Assembly: GCF_026965535.1 (NCBI RefSeq)
Contig: NZ_CP114039.1
Location: 5,332,001 to 5,396,000 of the forward strand
Length of the DNA: 64,000 nt
Origin: Corallococcus sp. NCRR
Lineage (GTDB): Bacteria; Myxococcota; Myxococcia; Myxococcales; Myxococcaceae
Direction of reading: 5' to 3'
Shown here: positions 9,308 through 18,856 of the stretch, in pieces
Layout of the letters: each line of letters begins with the position of its first letter
Position numbering within the stretch: the stretch's first letter is position 1
Translations under genes and position numbers: made by a program
The notes under the pieces: generated by a model
What the model was told of the DNA's origin: nothing
What the model saw: the letters and a program-made list of their open reading frames with translations, nothing else
Database searches by the model: none

Positions 9308-11338
9308 ATGACTGTCGAGTACACGCTAACGATTCGCACGAGCTCGAAGCTGGGCGCGGGAACGAACGCGGCCATCTCCGTCGTCCTGGTGGGCACGAAG
9401 GGCGAGAGCCCTCCGTGGCCCCTGGACAAGCGCTTCCACAACGACTTCGAGTCCGGCGCGGTGGACGCCTATGTCGTCAAGGCGGAGGACCTGGGGGACC
9501 TGCTGCTCCTGCGCTTCTCCAACGCGGGCGGCGGGGTGGGCGGCGACTGGCTGTTGGACTCGGTGACCGTCACCACGACGGGGAGGCACTGGTTCTTCCC
9601 GTACTACCGCTGGGTGCTGGCCAGGACGACCGCGGACGTCCTGGAGGGCACCGCGCGGCTGCCCCAGTACATCCAGCACGAGCGGGAGAAGGCCGCCCGG
9701 CAGGAACTGCTCCAGTTCCGTCAGCGCATGTACCCGTGGCGCCCCGCGGAGGCGACCGCGGGCCTGCCCGGCGCGCTCGACATCACCGAGGCGCGCCCGC
9801 TCCCCAAGGACGAGCTCTACCGGGGGCTCGTGGACGGCAGCTATGAGGTCGTCATCGCGAAGACGCTGGCGGCCATCAAGCTGCACATGCCCGTGCTCAC
9901 CAAGGCGTGGAACGGCCTGGTGGACATCTTCGACTTCTTCAAGGGCCTGGAGCTGCCCAAGCTCGCCCAGCGCTGGCAGGACGACCACGAGTTCGCCCGC
10001 CAGGCCGTGCAGGGCATCAGCCCCGTGCACATCGAGTCCATCACCGCGCTGCCGGACGGCATGCCCGTGACGGAGGACGCGGTGAAGGGGCAGCTGTCGC
10101 CGGGCATGACGCTCGCGCAGGCGCTGTCGGGCAAGCGCGTGTTCCTGCTCGACTTCGAGATCCTGGGCGACGTGCCCATGTTCAAGAAGACGGACAAGGC
10201 CGGCGTCGAGGAGCGCCGGTGGGCGCCCGCGTCCCGGTGCCTGCTGTATCTGGATGACACCCAGCAGCTGCGGCCCATCGCCATCCAGCTCGGGAGGGAT
10301 CCGGAGCTGGATCCCGTGTTCACGCCCAATGACAGCCCGCACGACTGGCTGGCCGCGAAGATCTACGTGCGGTGCAGCGAGGGCAACGCGCACCAGATGG
10401 TGGGCCACGCGCTGCGCACCCACTTCGTGGCGGAGCCGTTCGTCATGGCGACGATGCGCAACCTCCCGGATCCGCACCCGGTCTACAAGCTGCTGCGCCG
10501 CCACTTCCGCTACACGCTCGCCATCAACGATGGCGCGCGGAAGGGCCTGCTCGCGGAGGGCGGCGTGTTCGACGACCTCATCGCCACCGGCGGCCCCGAC
10601 CAGGGGCACCTGTTCCTGGGCAAGAAGGGGTACCGGGCCTGGAAGCTCGCGGACAACAAGCCGCGCCCGGACATCGAGCGGCGCGGGGTGCTCGACCCGG
10701 CGGTGCTTCCGCACTACCCGTACCGCGACGACGCGCTGCTCCTGTGGGACGCGCTGGAGGAGTACGTGGGCGGCGTGCTGGGGCACTTCTACCGGTCCGA
10801 CGAGGACTTGGTGCGCGACACCGACATGCAGCGCTGGTGGAAGGACCTCACCGAGCACGGCCTCCCCGTGGAGAAGCTCCCGTGCGCGGAGCTGAAGCGC
10901 GTCTCCGACCTCACGGACATCCTCACCACGGTGCTCTTCACGGTGAGCGTCCAGCACGCGGCGGTGAACTACCTCCAGTACGAGCACTACGCCTTCGTGC
11001 CCAACGCGCCGCTGTGCATGCGCCAGCCTCCGCCGCGAAAGAAGGGCGTCCTGGGGGAGAAGGACATCGACGCGATGATTCCCTCCAAGACGCAGATGCT
11101 CTGGCAGGTGGCCGTGGGCCGCGCGCTGTCCAGCTTCGGGGACGACGAGGAGTACCTGCTCCACGAGGGCGGCTGGCGCGAGGACTACTTCCAGGAGCCG
11201 GAGCTCATCGCCATCCGCGACCGCTTCCACTCCCGCCTGCGCGCGCAGAGCGAGGCCGTGAGGGCGCGCAACGCGAAGAGCGCGGTGCCCTACACCGTCC
11301 TGCAGGCCGACCGCATCCCCTGCGGCATCACCGTCTAA
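9308..11338 (+). CDS. PLAT-domain lipoxygenase resembling animal enzymes
   Basis: Arachidonate-lipoxygenase-type dioxygenase, 676 residues, about the length of human 5-LOX. The PLAT beta-barrel fills residues 1 to about 110 and ends in the linker WFFPYYRWV seen in animal enzymes. Iron ligands are His362 and His367 (HQMVGHALRTH), His550 and Asn554 (VQHAAVNYLQY); NAPLCMRQPPP also matches animal lipoxygenases. The C-terminal ligand is Val676 (IPCGITV), where almost all family members have Ile; the backbone carboxylate is still available. The Coffa position is Ala410 (NDGARKGL), predicting S products. The frame is open upstream, but the PLAT domain and GGGGA ribosome site set this start. The P450 gene follows after 21 bp. 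Confidence 0.95.
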   Translation: MTVEYTLTIRTSSKLGAGTNAAISVVLVGTKGESPPWPLDKRFHNDFESGAVDAYVVKAEDLGDLLLLRFSNAGGGVGGDWLLDSVTVTTTGRHWFFPYYRWVLARTTADVLEGTARLPQYIQHEREKAARQELLQFRQRMYPWRPAEATAGLPGALDITEARPLPKDELYRGLVDGSYEVVIAKTLAAIKLHMPVLTKAWNGLVDIFDFFKGLELPKLAQRWQDDHEFARQAVQGISPVHIESITALPDGMPVTEDAVKGQLSPGMTLAQALSGKRVFLLDFEILGDVPMFKKTDKAGVEERRWAPASRCLLYLDDTQQLRPIAIQLGRDPELDPVFTPNDSPHDWLAAKIYVRCSEGNAHQMVGHALRTHFVAEPFVMATMRNLPDPHPVYKLLRRHFRYTLAINDGARKGLLAEGGVFDDLIATGGPDQGHLFLGKKGYRAWKLADNKPRPDIERRGVLDPAVLPHYPYRDDALLLWDALEEYVGGVLGHFYRSDEDLVRDTDMQRWWKDLTEHGLPVEKLPCAELKRVSDLTDILTTVLFTVSVQHAAVNYLQYEHYAFVPNAPLCMRQPPPRKKGVLGEKDIDAMIPSKTQMLWQVAVGRALSSFGDDEEYLLHEGGWREDYFQEPELIAIRDRFHSRLRAQSEAVRARNAKSAVPYTVLQADRIPCGITV

Positions 11339-11359
11339 AGCCGTCAGGAGCTATCGCCC

Positions 11360-12772
11360 GTGCCCAACGCCCTCTCTCGCGGCCTCTTCAACCTGTTCTT
11401 CGGCGCGAAGCGCAAGCCGTTCGCTTCGTTGCCCGGTCCTGCGCCGGGGATCCTCGGCACCGCCGGGGACTTCCTCGGGGCTTCGCCCTGGGACGTCTGC
11501 GCCCGCTATGGCCGCGAGTACGGCGGCGTCACGCTCATCTGGATGGGGCCCAATCCCGGGCTGGTGCTCAACGACCCGGCGCTCATCGCGGAGGTCTACG
11601 AGTCCCCGCGCCGGATGGAGTTCGAGAAGGGCAACATCAGCGAGCAGATCCGCCCCTCCACGACGGACGACACGGCCTTCACGGCGGAGCTGCGTGGAGA
11701 CTGGGTCCAGAAGCGCGCGCTGGAGCCCACGGCCCGGCCTTGGGCCGCGGAGTCGCTGGCGGACCAGGTGGGTCCCATGCAGGCGGCCATCTCCGAGTCC
11801 GTGGACGCGCTGCTGAAGCAGGACCGCATCGACTTCACGCCCGCGCTGCGACGGCTGACGTTCGACGCGTTCTCGGTGGCGCAGGTGGGGGAGAAGCTGC
11901 CGGATCAGGTGTTCGAGGACTTCATGCTGCTCGCGAGGGCGGCGGACGCGCGCATCCAGTCGAAGCTGCCGCTGAAGTTCGTGAAGCCGCCGAAGGACTT
12001 CGAGGCGGTGAAGGCGCGCTTCTACGGTCACTTCGTGGACCGCATCCGCGAGTCACGCAAGCGCCAGGACCCGGGCGCCATGGACGTCATGTCCCGCTAC
12101 CTGCGGGAGACGCCGGGCATCGATGATCAGGTGCTGGCCCACATGCTCGGGGGCACGTACTTCGGAGGCGCGTTCTCCTCCAGCGTCACGCTGGTGGGGG
12201 CGTTCCACCAGCTCAACAAGTACCCGGACGCCGACGCGCGTCTGGCCGCCGAGGCCGCTTCCCTGGTGGCGGACGGGCCGCTGACGTTCCAGAAGTTGGA
12301 GACCGCGAAGTGGGCGGAGGCGGTGGCCTATGAAGCGCTGCGCATCCTGCCGGCGGTCCGGGTGATGACGCGCACGCCGTCGAAGGACGCGCAGCTGGCT
12401 GGGGTTACGTTGCCAGCGGGGTCGATGATCATGATCTCGAACCAGCACCTGCACCGGGACCCGGCGCACTGGCCGGACCCGGACACGTTCAAGCCGGAGC
12501 GCTGGCTGGACGGGGGCACGACGCGAGATCCGCTGGGAAGCGGCCACTTCTTCCCCTTCGGCCGGGGGCCACGCGCGTGCGTGGGCGCGGACTTCGCGAT
12601 GGTGTTCCTGAAGACGGCGCTGACGACGATTGCGTCCCGCGTGAAGGTCCAGCTCGATTCGACGGAACCCTTCGAGGAGGGCTTCTTCTTCGGCGTGGTG
12701 CTGCCGAAGGGCGTCACCGGGAAGCTCGTCGCACGGGAGACCCAGGCATCACTGACTGCCAGGGTTGGATGA
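11360..12772 (+). CDS. Cytochrome P450 lacking the I-helix acid/threonine pair
   Basis: Haem-thiolate protein of 470 residues. It has a proline-rich LPGPAPGILG near residue 24, the K-helix ExxR at Glu325-Arg328 (YEALR) and the haem loop FGRGPRACVG with Cys407. The I-helix motif that is normally [AG]Gx[DE]T[TS] reads GGAFSSS (269-275): Phe272 replaces the acid and Ser273 the threonine. That pattern is typical of P450s that act on ready-made peroxides, such as CYP74, thromboxane and prostacyclin synthases, rather than O2-activating ones. No ferredoxin or reductase gene is near. It starts with GTG after an AGGAG, 21 bp behind the PLAT lipoxygenase, so a hydroperoxide isomerase, synthase or lyase role is the best inference. 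Confidence 0.93.
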   Translation: MPNALSRGLFNLFFGAKRKPFASLPGPAPGILGTAGDFLGASPWDVCARYGREYGGVTLIWMGPNPGLVLNDPALIAEVYESPRRMEFEKGNISEQIRPSTTDDTAFTAELRGDWVQKRALEPTARPWAAESLADQVGPMQAAISESVDALLKQDRIDFTPALRRLTFDAFSVAQVGEKLPDQVFEDFMLLARAADARIQSKLPLKFVKPPKDFEAVKARFYGHFVDRIRESRKRQDPGAMDVMSRYLRETPGIDDQVLAHMLGGTYFGGAFSSSVTLVGAFHQLNKYPDADARLAAEAASLVADGPLTFQKLETAKWAEAVAYEALRILPAVRVMTRTPSKDAQLAGVTLPAGSMIMISNQHLHRDPAHWPDPDTFKPERWLDGGTTRDPLGSGHFFPFGRGPRACVGADFAMVFLKTALTTIASRVKVQLDSTEPFEEGFFFGVVLPKGVTGKLVARETQASLTARVG

Positions 12773-12802
12773 AAGGCACCTTACCTGATAGGTTGGGAGG
12801 TC

Positions 12803-13735
12803 ATGCGCGCCCTCCCTCTTCTCAGGTATGGCCTCCTGCTTGTCCTGATGGCTTCGCCGTCCCTGGCGAGGGAGGTGGCGGACAAGCTCACCATCCGGAC
12901 GCTCAAGGTCCCAGCCCATCCAGCCCAGGAGGCGCCGTCCATCTATGTCTCCTGGCAGGTGGTGACAGCGCTTCGATTCGAGGCGGAAGTAGATCCCGCC
13001 CGGACGAGGTTCCTGGGATGGGAAGGACGTTTCGAAGCGCCACTGATCGGCGGCAAGAAGGTCATCCTCGAGCCACTGCGTGAGCTTGATGGTGGTGACG
13101 CGTTACCCCTGCTGGTGACACTCGTTGATGGAACGGAATTCACGTTCCTCGTGAGGGCCAGGAGCCAGGACAACTGGGGCTGGATCGACTATCAGGTCAA
13201 CGTGTTCAAGGACCCCGACAGCTACAATGCGGTCCTCTCGTCGCTCTATGACTCGCTCGGCCGCGAGCGCAGGCTGAGTGAGGAGAATGAGCGATTCAAG
13301 AAGGAAGAGAACTCGGTCGACCACGCCTACGCGACGCTTCTCGCGAATGGACAGGTCAAGAAGACGCCGTTTCGGCGTGCGAAGTTCTGGCGCTCGAAGA
13401 ACGAAGACATGGACATGGTTGTGGAGGTCTTCTCGGGGCCAGAAAAGGCAGCGGCCGTGATTCACCTGACGAACACCTACCATGGCCAGACCTGGATGTT
13501 CGACGGGGCCTATCTCACTCGCGACTTCTCCAGTGACACCGCTCGCCCGTTCGCGCTTCGCATGAACCGCTCGGTCCTCGTTTCGGGGCAGTCGGGCAGG
13601 ATCGCCGTCGTTGTCGACAAGAGCGCCTTCGAGGACAAGGAGGGACAACTGGCCGATCTGGGCCTCCAGATCTTCCGGGACGATGGACTCCTCCAGGTGT
13701 TCGTCGCGATGGATCACACCCTGCTTCGGCAGTAG
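12803..13735 (+). CDS. DUF2381 family secreted protein
   Basis: The 310-residue protein begins with a signal peptide (MRALPLLRYGLLLVLMASPSLAR). Its motifs SWQVVTALRFEAEVDP, LLVTLVDGTEFTFLVRA and a charged coiled-coil segment (RERRLSEENERFKKEE) fit DUF2381, a family with many paralogues in myxobacteria. The function is unknown; members often lie beside serine/threonine kinase genes, but none is present here. GGGAGG precedes the ATG. It begins 30 bp after the P450 stop and its own stop is 2 bp from the next lipoprotein, so it may be read from the lipoxygenase/P450 promoter. Confidence 0.85.
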   Translation: MRALPLLRYGLLLVLMASPSLAREVADKLTIRTLKVPAHPAQEAPSIYVSWQVVTALRFEAEVDPARTRFLGWEGRFEAPLIGGKKVILEPLRELDGGDALPLLVTLVDGTEFTFLVRARSQDNWGWIDYQVNVFKDPDSYNAVLSSLYDSLGRERRLSEENERFKKEENSVDHAYATLLANGQVKKTPFRRAKFWRSKNEDMDMVVEVFSGPEKAAAVIHLTNTYHGQTWMFDGAYLTRDFSSDTARPFALRMNRSVLVSGQSGRIAVVVDKSAFEDKEGQLADLGLQIFRDDGLLQVFVAMDHTLLRQ

Positions 13736-13737
13736 AA

Positions 13738-14238
13738 GTGGCGCTCATGCGCATGCCCAAGGCCCTGTTGTTCGGCACTGTCCTCCTGCTTGGCGCCTCT
13801 GCCGGCTGTACTGCGGCGGGCGGTGTGGCGCTACGCCCCGACGGAACCCCGGGGCCGCAGGAGTGCTCGGAGAAAGCGCTCGAAGTCATGCGGTATCTGA
13901 GACTGCGCGTGGGGGACGCCGCGCTTGCGGATCTCGATGCCAACCAGATCGACGCCCGCCGCATCTCGCTTTACGACGGACCCATTGAGAGCATCCTCAA
14001 GGACGACATGGGCACCCTTGAGGCGACGACACGCTTGTATGGGCGGGTCTGGACGAGCGGGCCCCAGGTCGTCATTCGCTGGTACGAGGCGCACCCGCCA
14101 GATGGCGACAAGGTTCCCATCTGCGCCGTGGCTCGCCTCAGCCGGGATCAAATGCGGAAGCTGCCTGAGTCAAAGCCCGGAATGGCGATTCTCGACGGCT
14201 CCGTCGCGGCTGCCTACATCGTCGATTCATTTCGCTGA
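13738..14238 (+). CDS. Lipoprotein next to DUF2381
   Basis: This is a predicted lipoprotein of about 166 residues with lipobox LGASAGC. The start may be the GTG used here or ATGs 3 or 5 codons later. The mature part has SLYDGPIESILKDDMGTLEA and VVIRWYEAHPPDGDKVPICA and no enzyme motif. I recognise this type of small lipoprotein only as a frequent companion of DUF2381 genes in myxobacteria, and the 2-bp gap implies coupling with it. It probably acts at the cell envelope. The function is unknown. Confidence 0.7.
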   Translation: MALMRMPKALLFGTVLLLGASAGCTAAGGVALRPDGTPGPQECSEKALEVMRYLRLRVGDAALADLDANQIDARRISLYDGPIESILKDDMGTLEATTRLYGRVWTSGPQVVIRWYEAHPPDGDKVPICAVARLSRDQMRKLPESKPGMAILDGSVAAAYIVDSFR

Positions 14239-14291
14239 CATCTGGCCTTGGGTGCTGCTGAAGCTTTGCGCCTGGCTCTGTGGAAGGACCC

Positions 14292-14669
14292 ATGGCCTAC
14301 GATTCCAATTTTGACGTCGATGCCGTGATGGGCGTCCTTGGGACCATCGGAGAGCGGTTCCAGGATGGAACTCCCGAAGACGAAGCGCTGAGAATCGCCG
14401 CAGTGGCGCTGCTTTACGTCCGCGAGAACGGGAAACTGGAGGACTACCGGGAGTACTTCCGGAAGTTCTTCATCCCCGCCACGGAGTCCATTGTCGTGGC
14501 CCAATCGTTCTCCACGACGGAGGAGGCTGAAGCCTGGCTCGCTCAGGGGCTGGGGCGGGAGGGTGACCTGGTTCGTGTCGCGGGAAAGGGCTTCCGGGTC
14601 ATCCCCCGCAGGAAGGGCGGCGGGCTGATGTTTCTCCGCACGCCACTTCCCGAGGAAATGGAGCCCTGA
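14292..14669 (+). CDS. Hypothetical acidic cytosolic protein
   Basis: The ATG at this position has a GGAAGGA four bases upstream, so I prefer it to a GTG four codons earlier. The 125-residue product (MAYDSNFDVDAVMGVLG ...) has two amphipathic helices followed by an alpha-beta segment (STTEEAEAWLAQG, KGFRVIPRRKGGGLMF). There is no signal peptide or membrane segment. It lies 53 bp behind the lipoprotein gene. I do not recognise the family. Its size and the adjacent secreted genes would allow an immunity- or accessory-type role, but nothing proves this. Confidence 0.6.
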   Translation: MAYDSNFDVDAVMGVLGTIGERFQDGTPEDEALRIAAVALLYVRENGKLEDYREYFRKFFIPATESIVVAQSFSTTEEAEAWLAQGLGREGDLVRVAGKGFRVIPRRKGGGLMFLRTPLPEEMEP

Positions 14670-14675
14670 GTTGCA

Positions 14676-14703
14676 GGGACCTGGGTTGGATGCGCCCGGT
14701 CCC
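14676..14703. terminator. Hairpin between convergent genes, first copy of a repeated sequence
   Basis: A nine-pair stem with one bulge (GGGACC-T-GGG with CCC-GGTCCC) has the loop TTGGATGCG and lies 6 bp past the stop of the rightward gene. Its 3' half contains GGATGCGCCCGGTCCCC (14688-14704), repeated exactly at 15942-15958 in another hairpin. There is no T-tract. Confidence 0.6.
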
Positions 14704-14747
14704 CGCTGGCTTGGTGAGCCGATACGACTCACGGTGCCTGCCGACTG

Positions 14748-15884
14748 CTACTGGCTCAGGAGTTCGTAAGGCCTGAGCGACACCACCGCGTTGCCGCGTG
14801 CTCCGCTGTAGTTGGTGTAGGCGTGGTTCTTTTCCAACGTGTAGAACGAATCGACGTAGTCGTCGTCGTTGGTGAACCATTCACCGGGCATGCGATCCAC
14901 CAGCCCGCTGCCCAGGGCCACCAGGGCGCCGATCTCCGGCTGGCCGATGGCCGTCAGGATCTGGCTCGCGACATTGAACAGGTAGCTCACCAGCTCCTGG
15001 TAACTGGTGTTGTCGTCATGCTCCATGAGGATGACGTTCGCCGCCGCCCAGCGATAACGCTCCCAGAAGATCAGGACCTGGTTCGGGGTATAGACCCTCC
15101 CGTCCGTGTCCAGATAGGGCATGTCGACGATGTCCAACTGCGGCGCGTCACGGCTGGGGTCGACACCGTTGACGATGGCGTAGACCTCCGCGTTGCCGGA
15201 GATCCAGGGCTCCTCGTCGTCGTTCAGGTAGATGCGATCGAGGATCGTCACCGGCGTGCTGGTCGCCGCGGCGGCCGTGCTCTGGACGGGCAGGGGACGC
15301 TGCCCGAGGGCCACGAGTTGCTCGCGCATCAGCTTGATGCCGGCGGCCAGGTCCCTGCGCGCGTCGAGGTCCACCACCAGCACCGGCTGTTCAGGCATGC
15401 GGTGCACGTCGAGATGGTGCACGCGGCCAAGGCCATCGAAGGCCTCGATGAATCGCCACTGGGAGTCATCGCCGTCCGGCTCATACGCGTAGAGGGGCTC
15501 AACGCCTTGCTGCAATGCCGCCAGCATGGACGCGCTGGCCAGACGCAGCTGAAGCAGGCTGTCGAGCTCCCGATCGATGCCCTTGAGCCGGCGGATGCTC
15601 AGGTCCGCTCGCTCCGCCACGCCCGTGACAGAGGACGGGGCCGGCACGGTGCTCAGCCACTGCTTCAGATCCACGGAGAGGTGCTCGGCGCTCAAGCGGG
15701 AAGCGAGCGCTTTTCGCAGCACCGTGTCCTGCTTCGCCAGGGTCAGCGCCACCTCGCGCTTATCGGCGGCCAGCGACACGCTGATGCGCTCGCGCAGCGC
15801 CGCTGGCTTCATGGCGGCGGCTCGAGCTTGGGGGACTGCGTTCATGCAAAAGAACAACGCGATGACCATCCCTATCCGCTTCAT
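14748..15884 (-). CDS. Secreted protein of unknown function, possibly DUF3103
   Basis: The start is fixed by an AGGAGG ribosome site and a clean signal peptide (MKRIGMVIALFFCMNAVPQARA); the frame upstream of it runs through a hairpin and is not coding. The mature protein of about 355 residues has a helical N-terminal half and an acidic C-terminal half with IYLNDDEEPWISGNAEVYAI and LIFWERYRWAAANVILMEHD. These stretches remind me of DUF3103 proteins, but I cannot confirm this. The acidic clusters could bind calcium. It lies downstream of the CARDB-type gene on the same strand, separated by a hairpin. Confidence 0.6.
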   Translation of the reverse strand: MKRIGMVIALFFCMNAVPQARAAAMKPAALRERISVSLAADKREVALTLAKQDTVLRKALASRLSAEHLSVDLKQWLSTVPAPSSVTGVAERADLSIRRLKGIDRELDSLLQLRLASASMLAALQQGVEPLYAYEPDGDDSQWRFIEAFDGLGRVHHLDVHRMPEQPVLVVDLDARRDLAAGIKLMREQLVALGQRPLPVQSTAAAATSTPVTILDRIYLNDDEEPWISGNAEVYAIVNGVDPSRDAPQLDIVDMPYLDTDGRVYTPNQVLIFWERYRWAAANVILMEHDDNTSYQELVSYLFNVASQILTAIGQPEIGALVALGSGLVDRMPGEWFTNDDDYVDSFYTLEKNHAYTNYSGARGNAVVSLRPYELLSQ

Positions 15885-15929
15885 TGGATCCTCCTGTGGG
15901 TGAGAGAGGGTGCTGGGGCCGCCGCCGCA

Positions 15930-15958
15930 GGGGCCCGGGCCGGATGCGCCCGGTCCCC
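15930..15958 (-). terminator. Hairpin after the CARDB-type gene, second copy of a repeated sequence
   Basis: An 11-position stem with one mismatch (GGGGCCCGGGC with GCCCGGTCCCC) and a seven-base loop lies 18 bp downstream of the leftward secreted-protein gene. It shares GGATGCGCCCGGTCCCC with the hairpin near 14690. Confidence 0.6.
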
Positions 15959-15975
15959 ACGGTTGGCTCACTTCA

Positions 15976-16905
15976 TCAGCGCGACATCGAGGCGTAGCCG
16001 TCCACGTACCCGATCGTCGGGGTGTACTGCTCCAGGTGCTCGCGGACCGGACCGGGCAGGTCGGAGTTCAGCGCGCTGCCCGAGCCCTGCACCGTCAACG
16101 GCTGGCTCGCGACGACCTGCACGGTGAAGGCACCCTGGTTGTTGCTTTCGTTGCTCTCCGCGATGTCATCGTCCAGGTCCGCCACGAGGACCAGGTAGTA
16201 GGTCCCTGGCGCGATGGCGCTCGAGAACGTGATGCCCGTGGACGGAACCGAGAACGTGCCCGCGCCCGTGCCCACGGAGATCCCGCCGATGTAGCTGAGC
16301 ACGTTGTAGCTGGTGTCCGTCAGGAAGACGCCCAGCGTGGACGAGGTCGTCACGGGGCACGCCGTGTAGAGGTCCGCCGTGAAGTTGACGGTGCCCCCGG
16401 GCGTGATGGTCGTGGGGCTCAGCGTCCCGGCCGTGAAGTAGAAGTCCGGGAGCTTGGTGGTGCCAATCAGCGTGTCGTCGCCCCACGGGAGCCCGAAGTC
16501 CGCCTCGACCTGGATGTAGAAGCTCTGCGGAGCGCAGGCACTCGCTGCCGCCGCCAGCACGGTCTGCGCGCTGGCCTGGACCGTGGCGTAGGAGAAGGAC
16601 GCCGACTGGGTCCCCGTGGGCGGCAGGTAGAGCCCGTTTCCGGCCCACCCCAGCGTGATCTGACGCGAGCTCATCAGGACCCGGTTGGAGGTCCCCTGCG
16701 GCGTGGTCGCCAGGTAGAAGCGGATCTGTGACGTGGCGATCAGGCTGCTTCCATTCAGGCCGTAGCTGATCGTGAAGGTGGAATAGGGGTTGGGAACCGT
16801 CGCGGGCGCGGTCACCGTCGTGACCCCCACCGCCGCCTGGGCCGGAGCCGAGGCAATGCAAACCACCGCGAAGGCCGCCAACAGGAGTTGCCTGAGTTTT
16901 GTCAT
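15976..16905 (-). CDS. Secreted CARDB-like beta-sandwich protein
   Basis: The 309-residue protein has a signal peptide (MTKLRQLLLAAFAVVCIASAPAQA) and two Ig-like beta domains. The second, with LVADLDDDIAESNESNNQGA, carries the typical CARDB signature (D-x4-E-S-N-E-S-N-N) of a cell-adhesion-related domain. The first (SYGLNGSSLIATSQIRFYLA) resembles a degenerate copy of the same domain. Probable location is periplasmic, surface or secreted, and the probable role is protein-protein or matrix binding. No enzymatic residues are seen. A hairpin follows the stop. Confidence 0.75.
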   Translation of the reverse strand: MTKLRQLLLAAFAVVCIASAPAQAAVGVTTVTAPATVPNPYSTFTISYGLNGSSLIATSQIRFYLATTPQGTSNRVLMSSRQITLGWAGNGLYLPPTGTQSASFSYATVQASAQTVLAAAASACAPQSFYIQVEADFGLPWGDDTLIGTTKLPDFYFTAGTLSPTTITPGGTVNFTADLYTACPVTTSSTLGVFLTDTSYNVLSYIGGISVGTGAGTFSVPSTGITFSSAIAPGTYYLVLVADLDDDIAESNESNNQGAFTVQVVASQPLTVQGSGSALNSDLPGPVREHLEQYTPTIGYVDGYASMSR

Positions 16906-17000
16906 TCACTCAGAGTGGACAATCTCAGGTGTTCAAATCAAGAGTTCTCCGGATGGGTGGGAATAGCCCCAATAGTTGAATGTGTGCCCAATGCCAGGAG

Positions 17001-17746
17001 CTACGCCGCATCATGGAAAATGATGCCCACCGTGTGCCTCATACCCGAGCGCACGCGGCTGACGCCGTGACGCAGATTGACGCGGTACGTGCCCCGCGTG
17101 CCCTGGACCGGTCGATGATGCACCGCGAAGACGACCGCGTCTCCTTGACGCAAGGGGACGACCTCCGCGCGGGACTGCACCCGGGGACGCTGCTCCGTCA
17201 GCACGAACTCGCCACCCGTGAAGTCCTTTCCTGGATCGGAGAGGAGAATGGCTACCTGGAGCGGGAAGACGTGCTCGCCGTACAGGTCCTGGTGCAGGCA
17301 GTTGTAGTCGTCCGTGCCGTAGCGCAAGAGCAGGGGCGTGGGCCGCATCTGCCCGGCTTCGTGGCAGCGTGCGAGGAAGTCCGCGTGCGCGTCCGGAAAC
17401 CGCACGTCGAGGCCCATCGCCGTGTTCCATCGGTTCGCGATGGGCGCCAGGCATGGGTACAGCGCCGTGCGCAGGTCCGTCACGACCTCTGGAAGCGGAT
17501 GGTCGAAGTATTTGTATTCACCTCGGCCAAACCCGTGCCGCGCCATGACGACCCGACTGCGAAAGGCATCCTCCACGTCGTAGAGCAGCGCCAATGCTTC
17601 GCACTCGTCAGCGGTGAGCAGGGCCCCGAGCACCGCACACCCCCGAGCATCCAGCTCCCGGCTCGTCACCTCCCAATCCACCGCACCCACTCGTGCCTGG
17701 ATCCCCGGCGGGGCGCGGACCGCGAGCGCACCTCCACGGCGTGCGC

Positions 17747-17750
<4 letters not shown>
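17001..17750 (-). CDS. 2OG-Fe(II) oxygenase of the nucleic-acid-associated type
   Basis: Dioxygenase-like protein of 249 residues with the iron ligands His153-x-Asp155 (NCLHQDLYGEH) and the distal histidine in VNLRHGVSRVRSGMRHTVG (about His228), ending in the IIFHDA signature. These features fit the Oxygenase-NA group of 2OG-Fe(II) enzymes, thought to act on nucleic acids. Its ATG overlaps the ada stop by four bases, so it is translationally coupled to an alkylation-repair gene; oxidative demethylation of DNA or RNA is a reasonable inference, distinct in sequence from classical AlkB. Confidence 0.9.
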
Positions 17751-18856
<1,106 letters not shown>

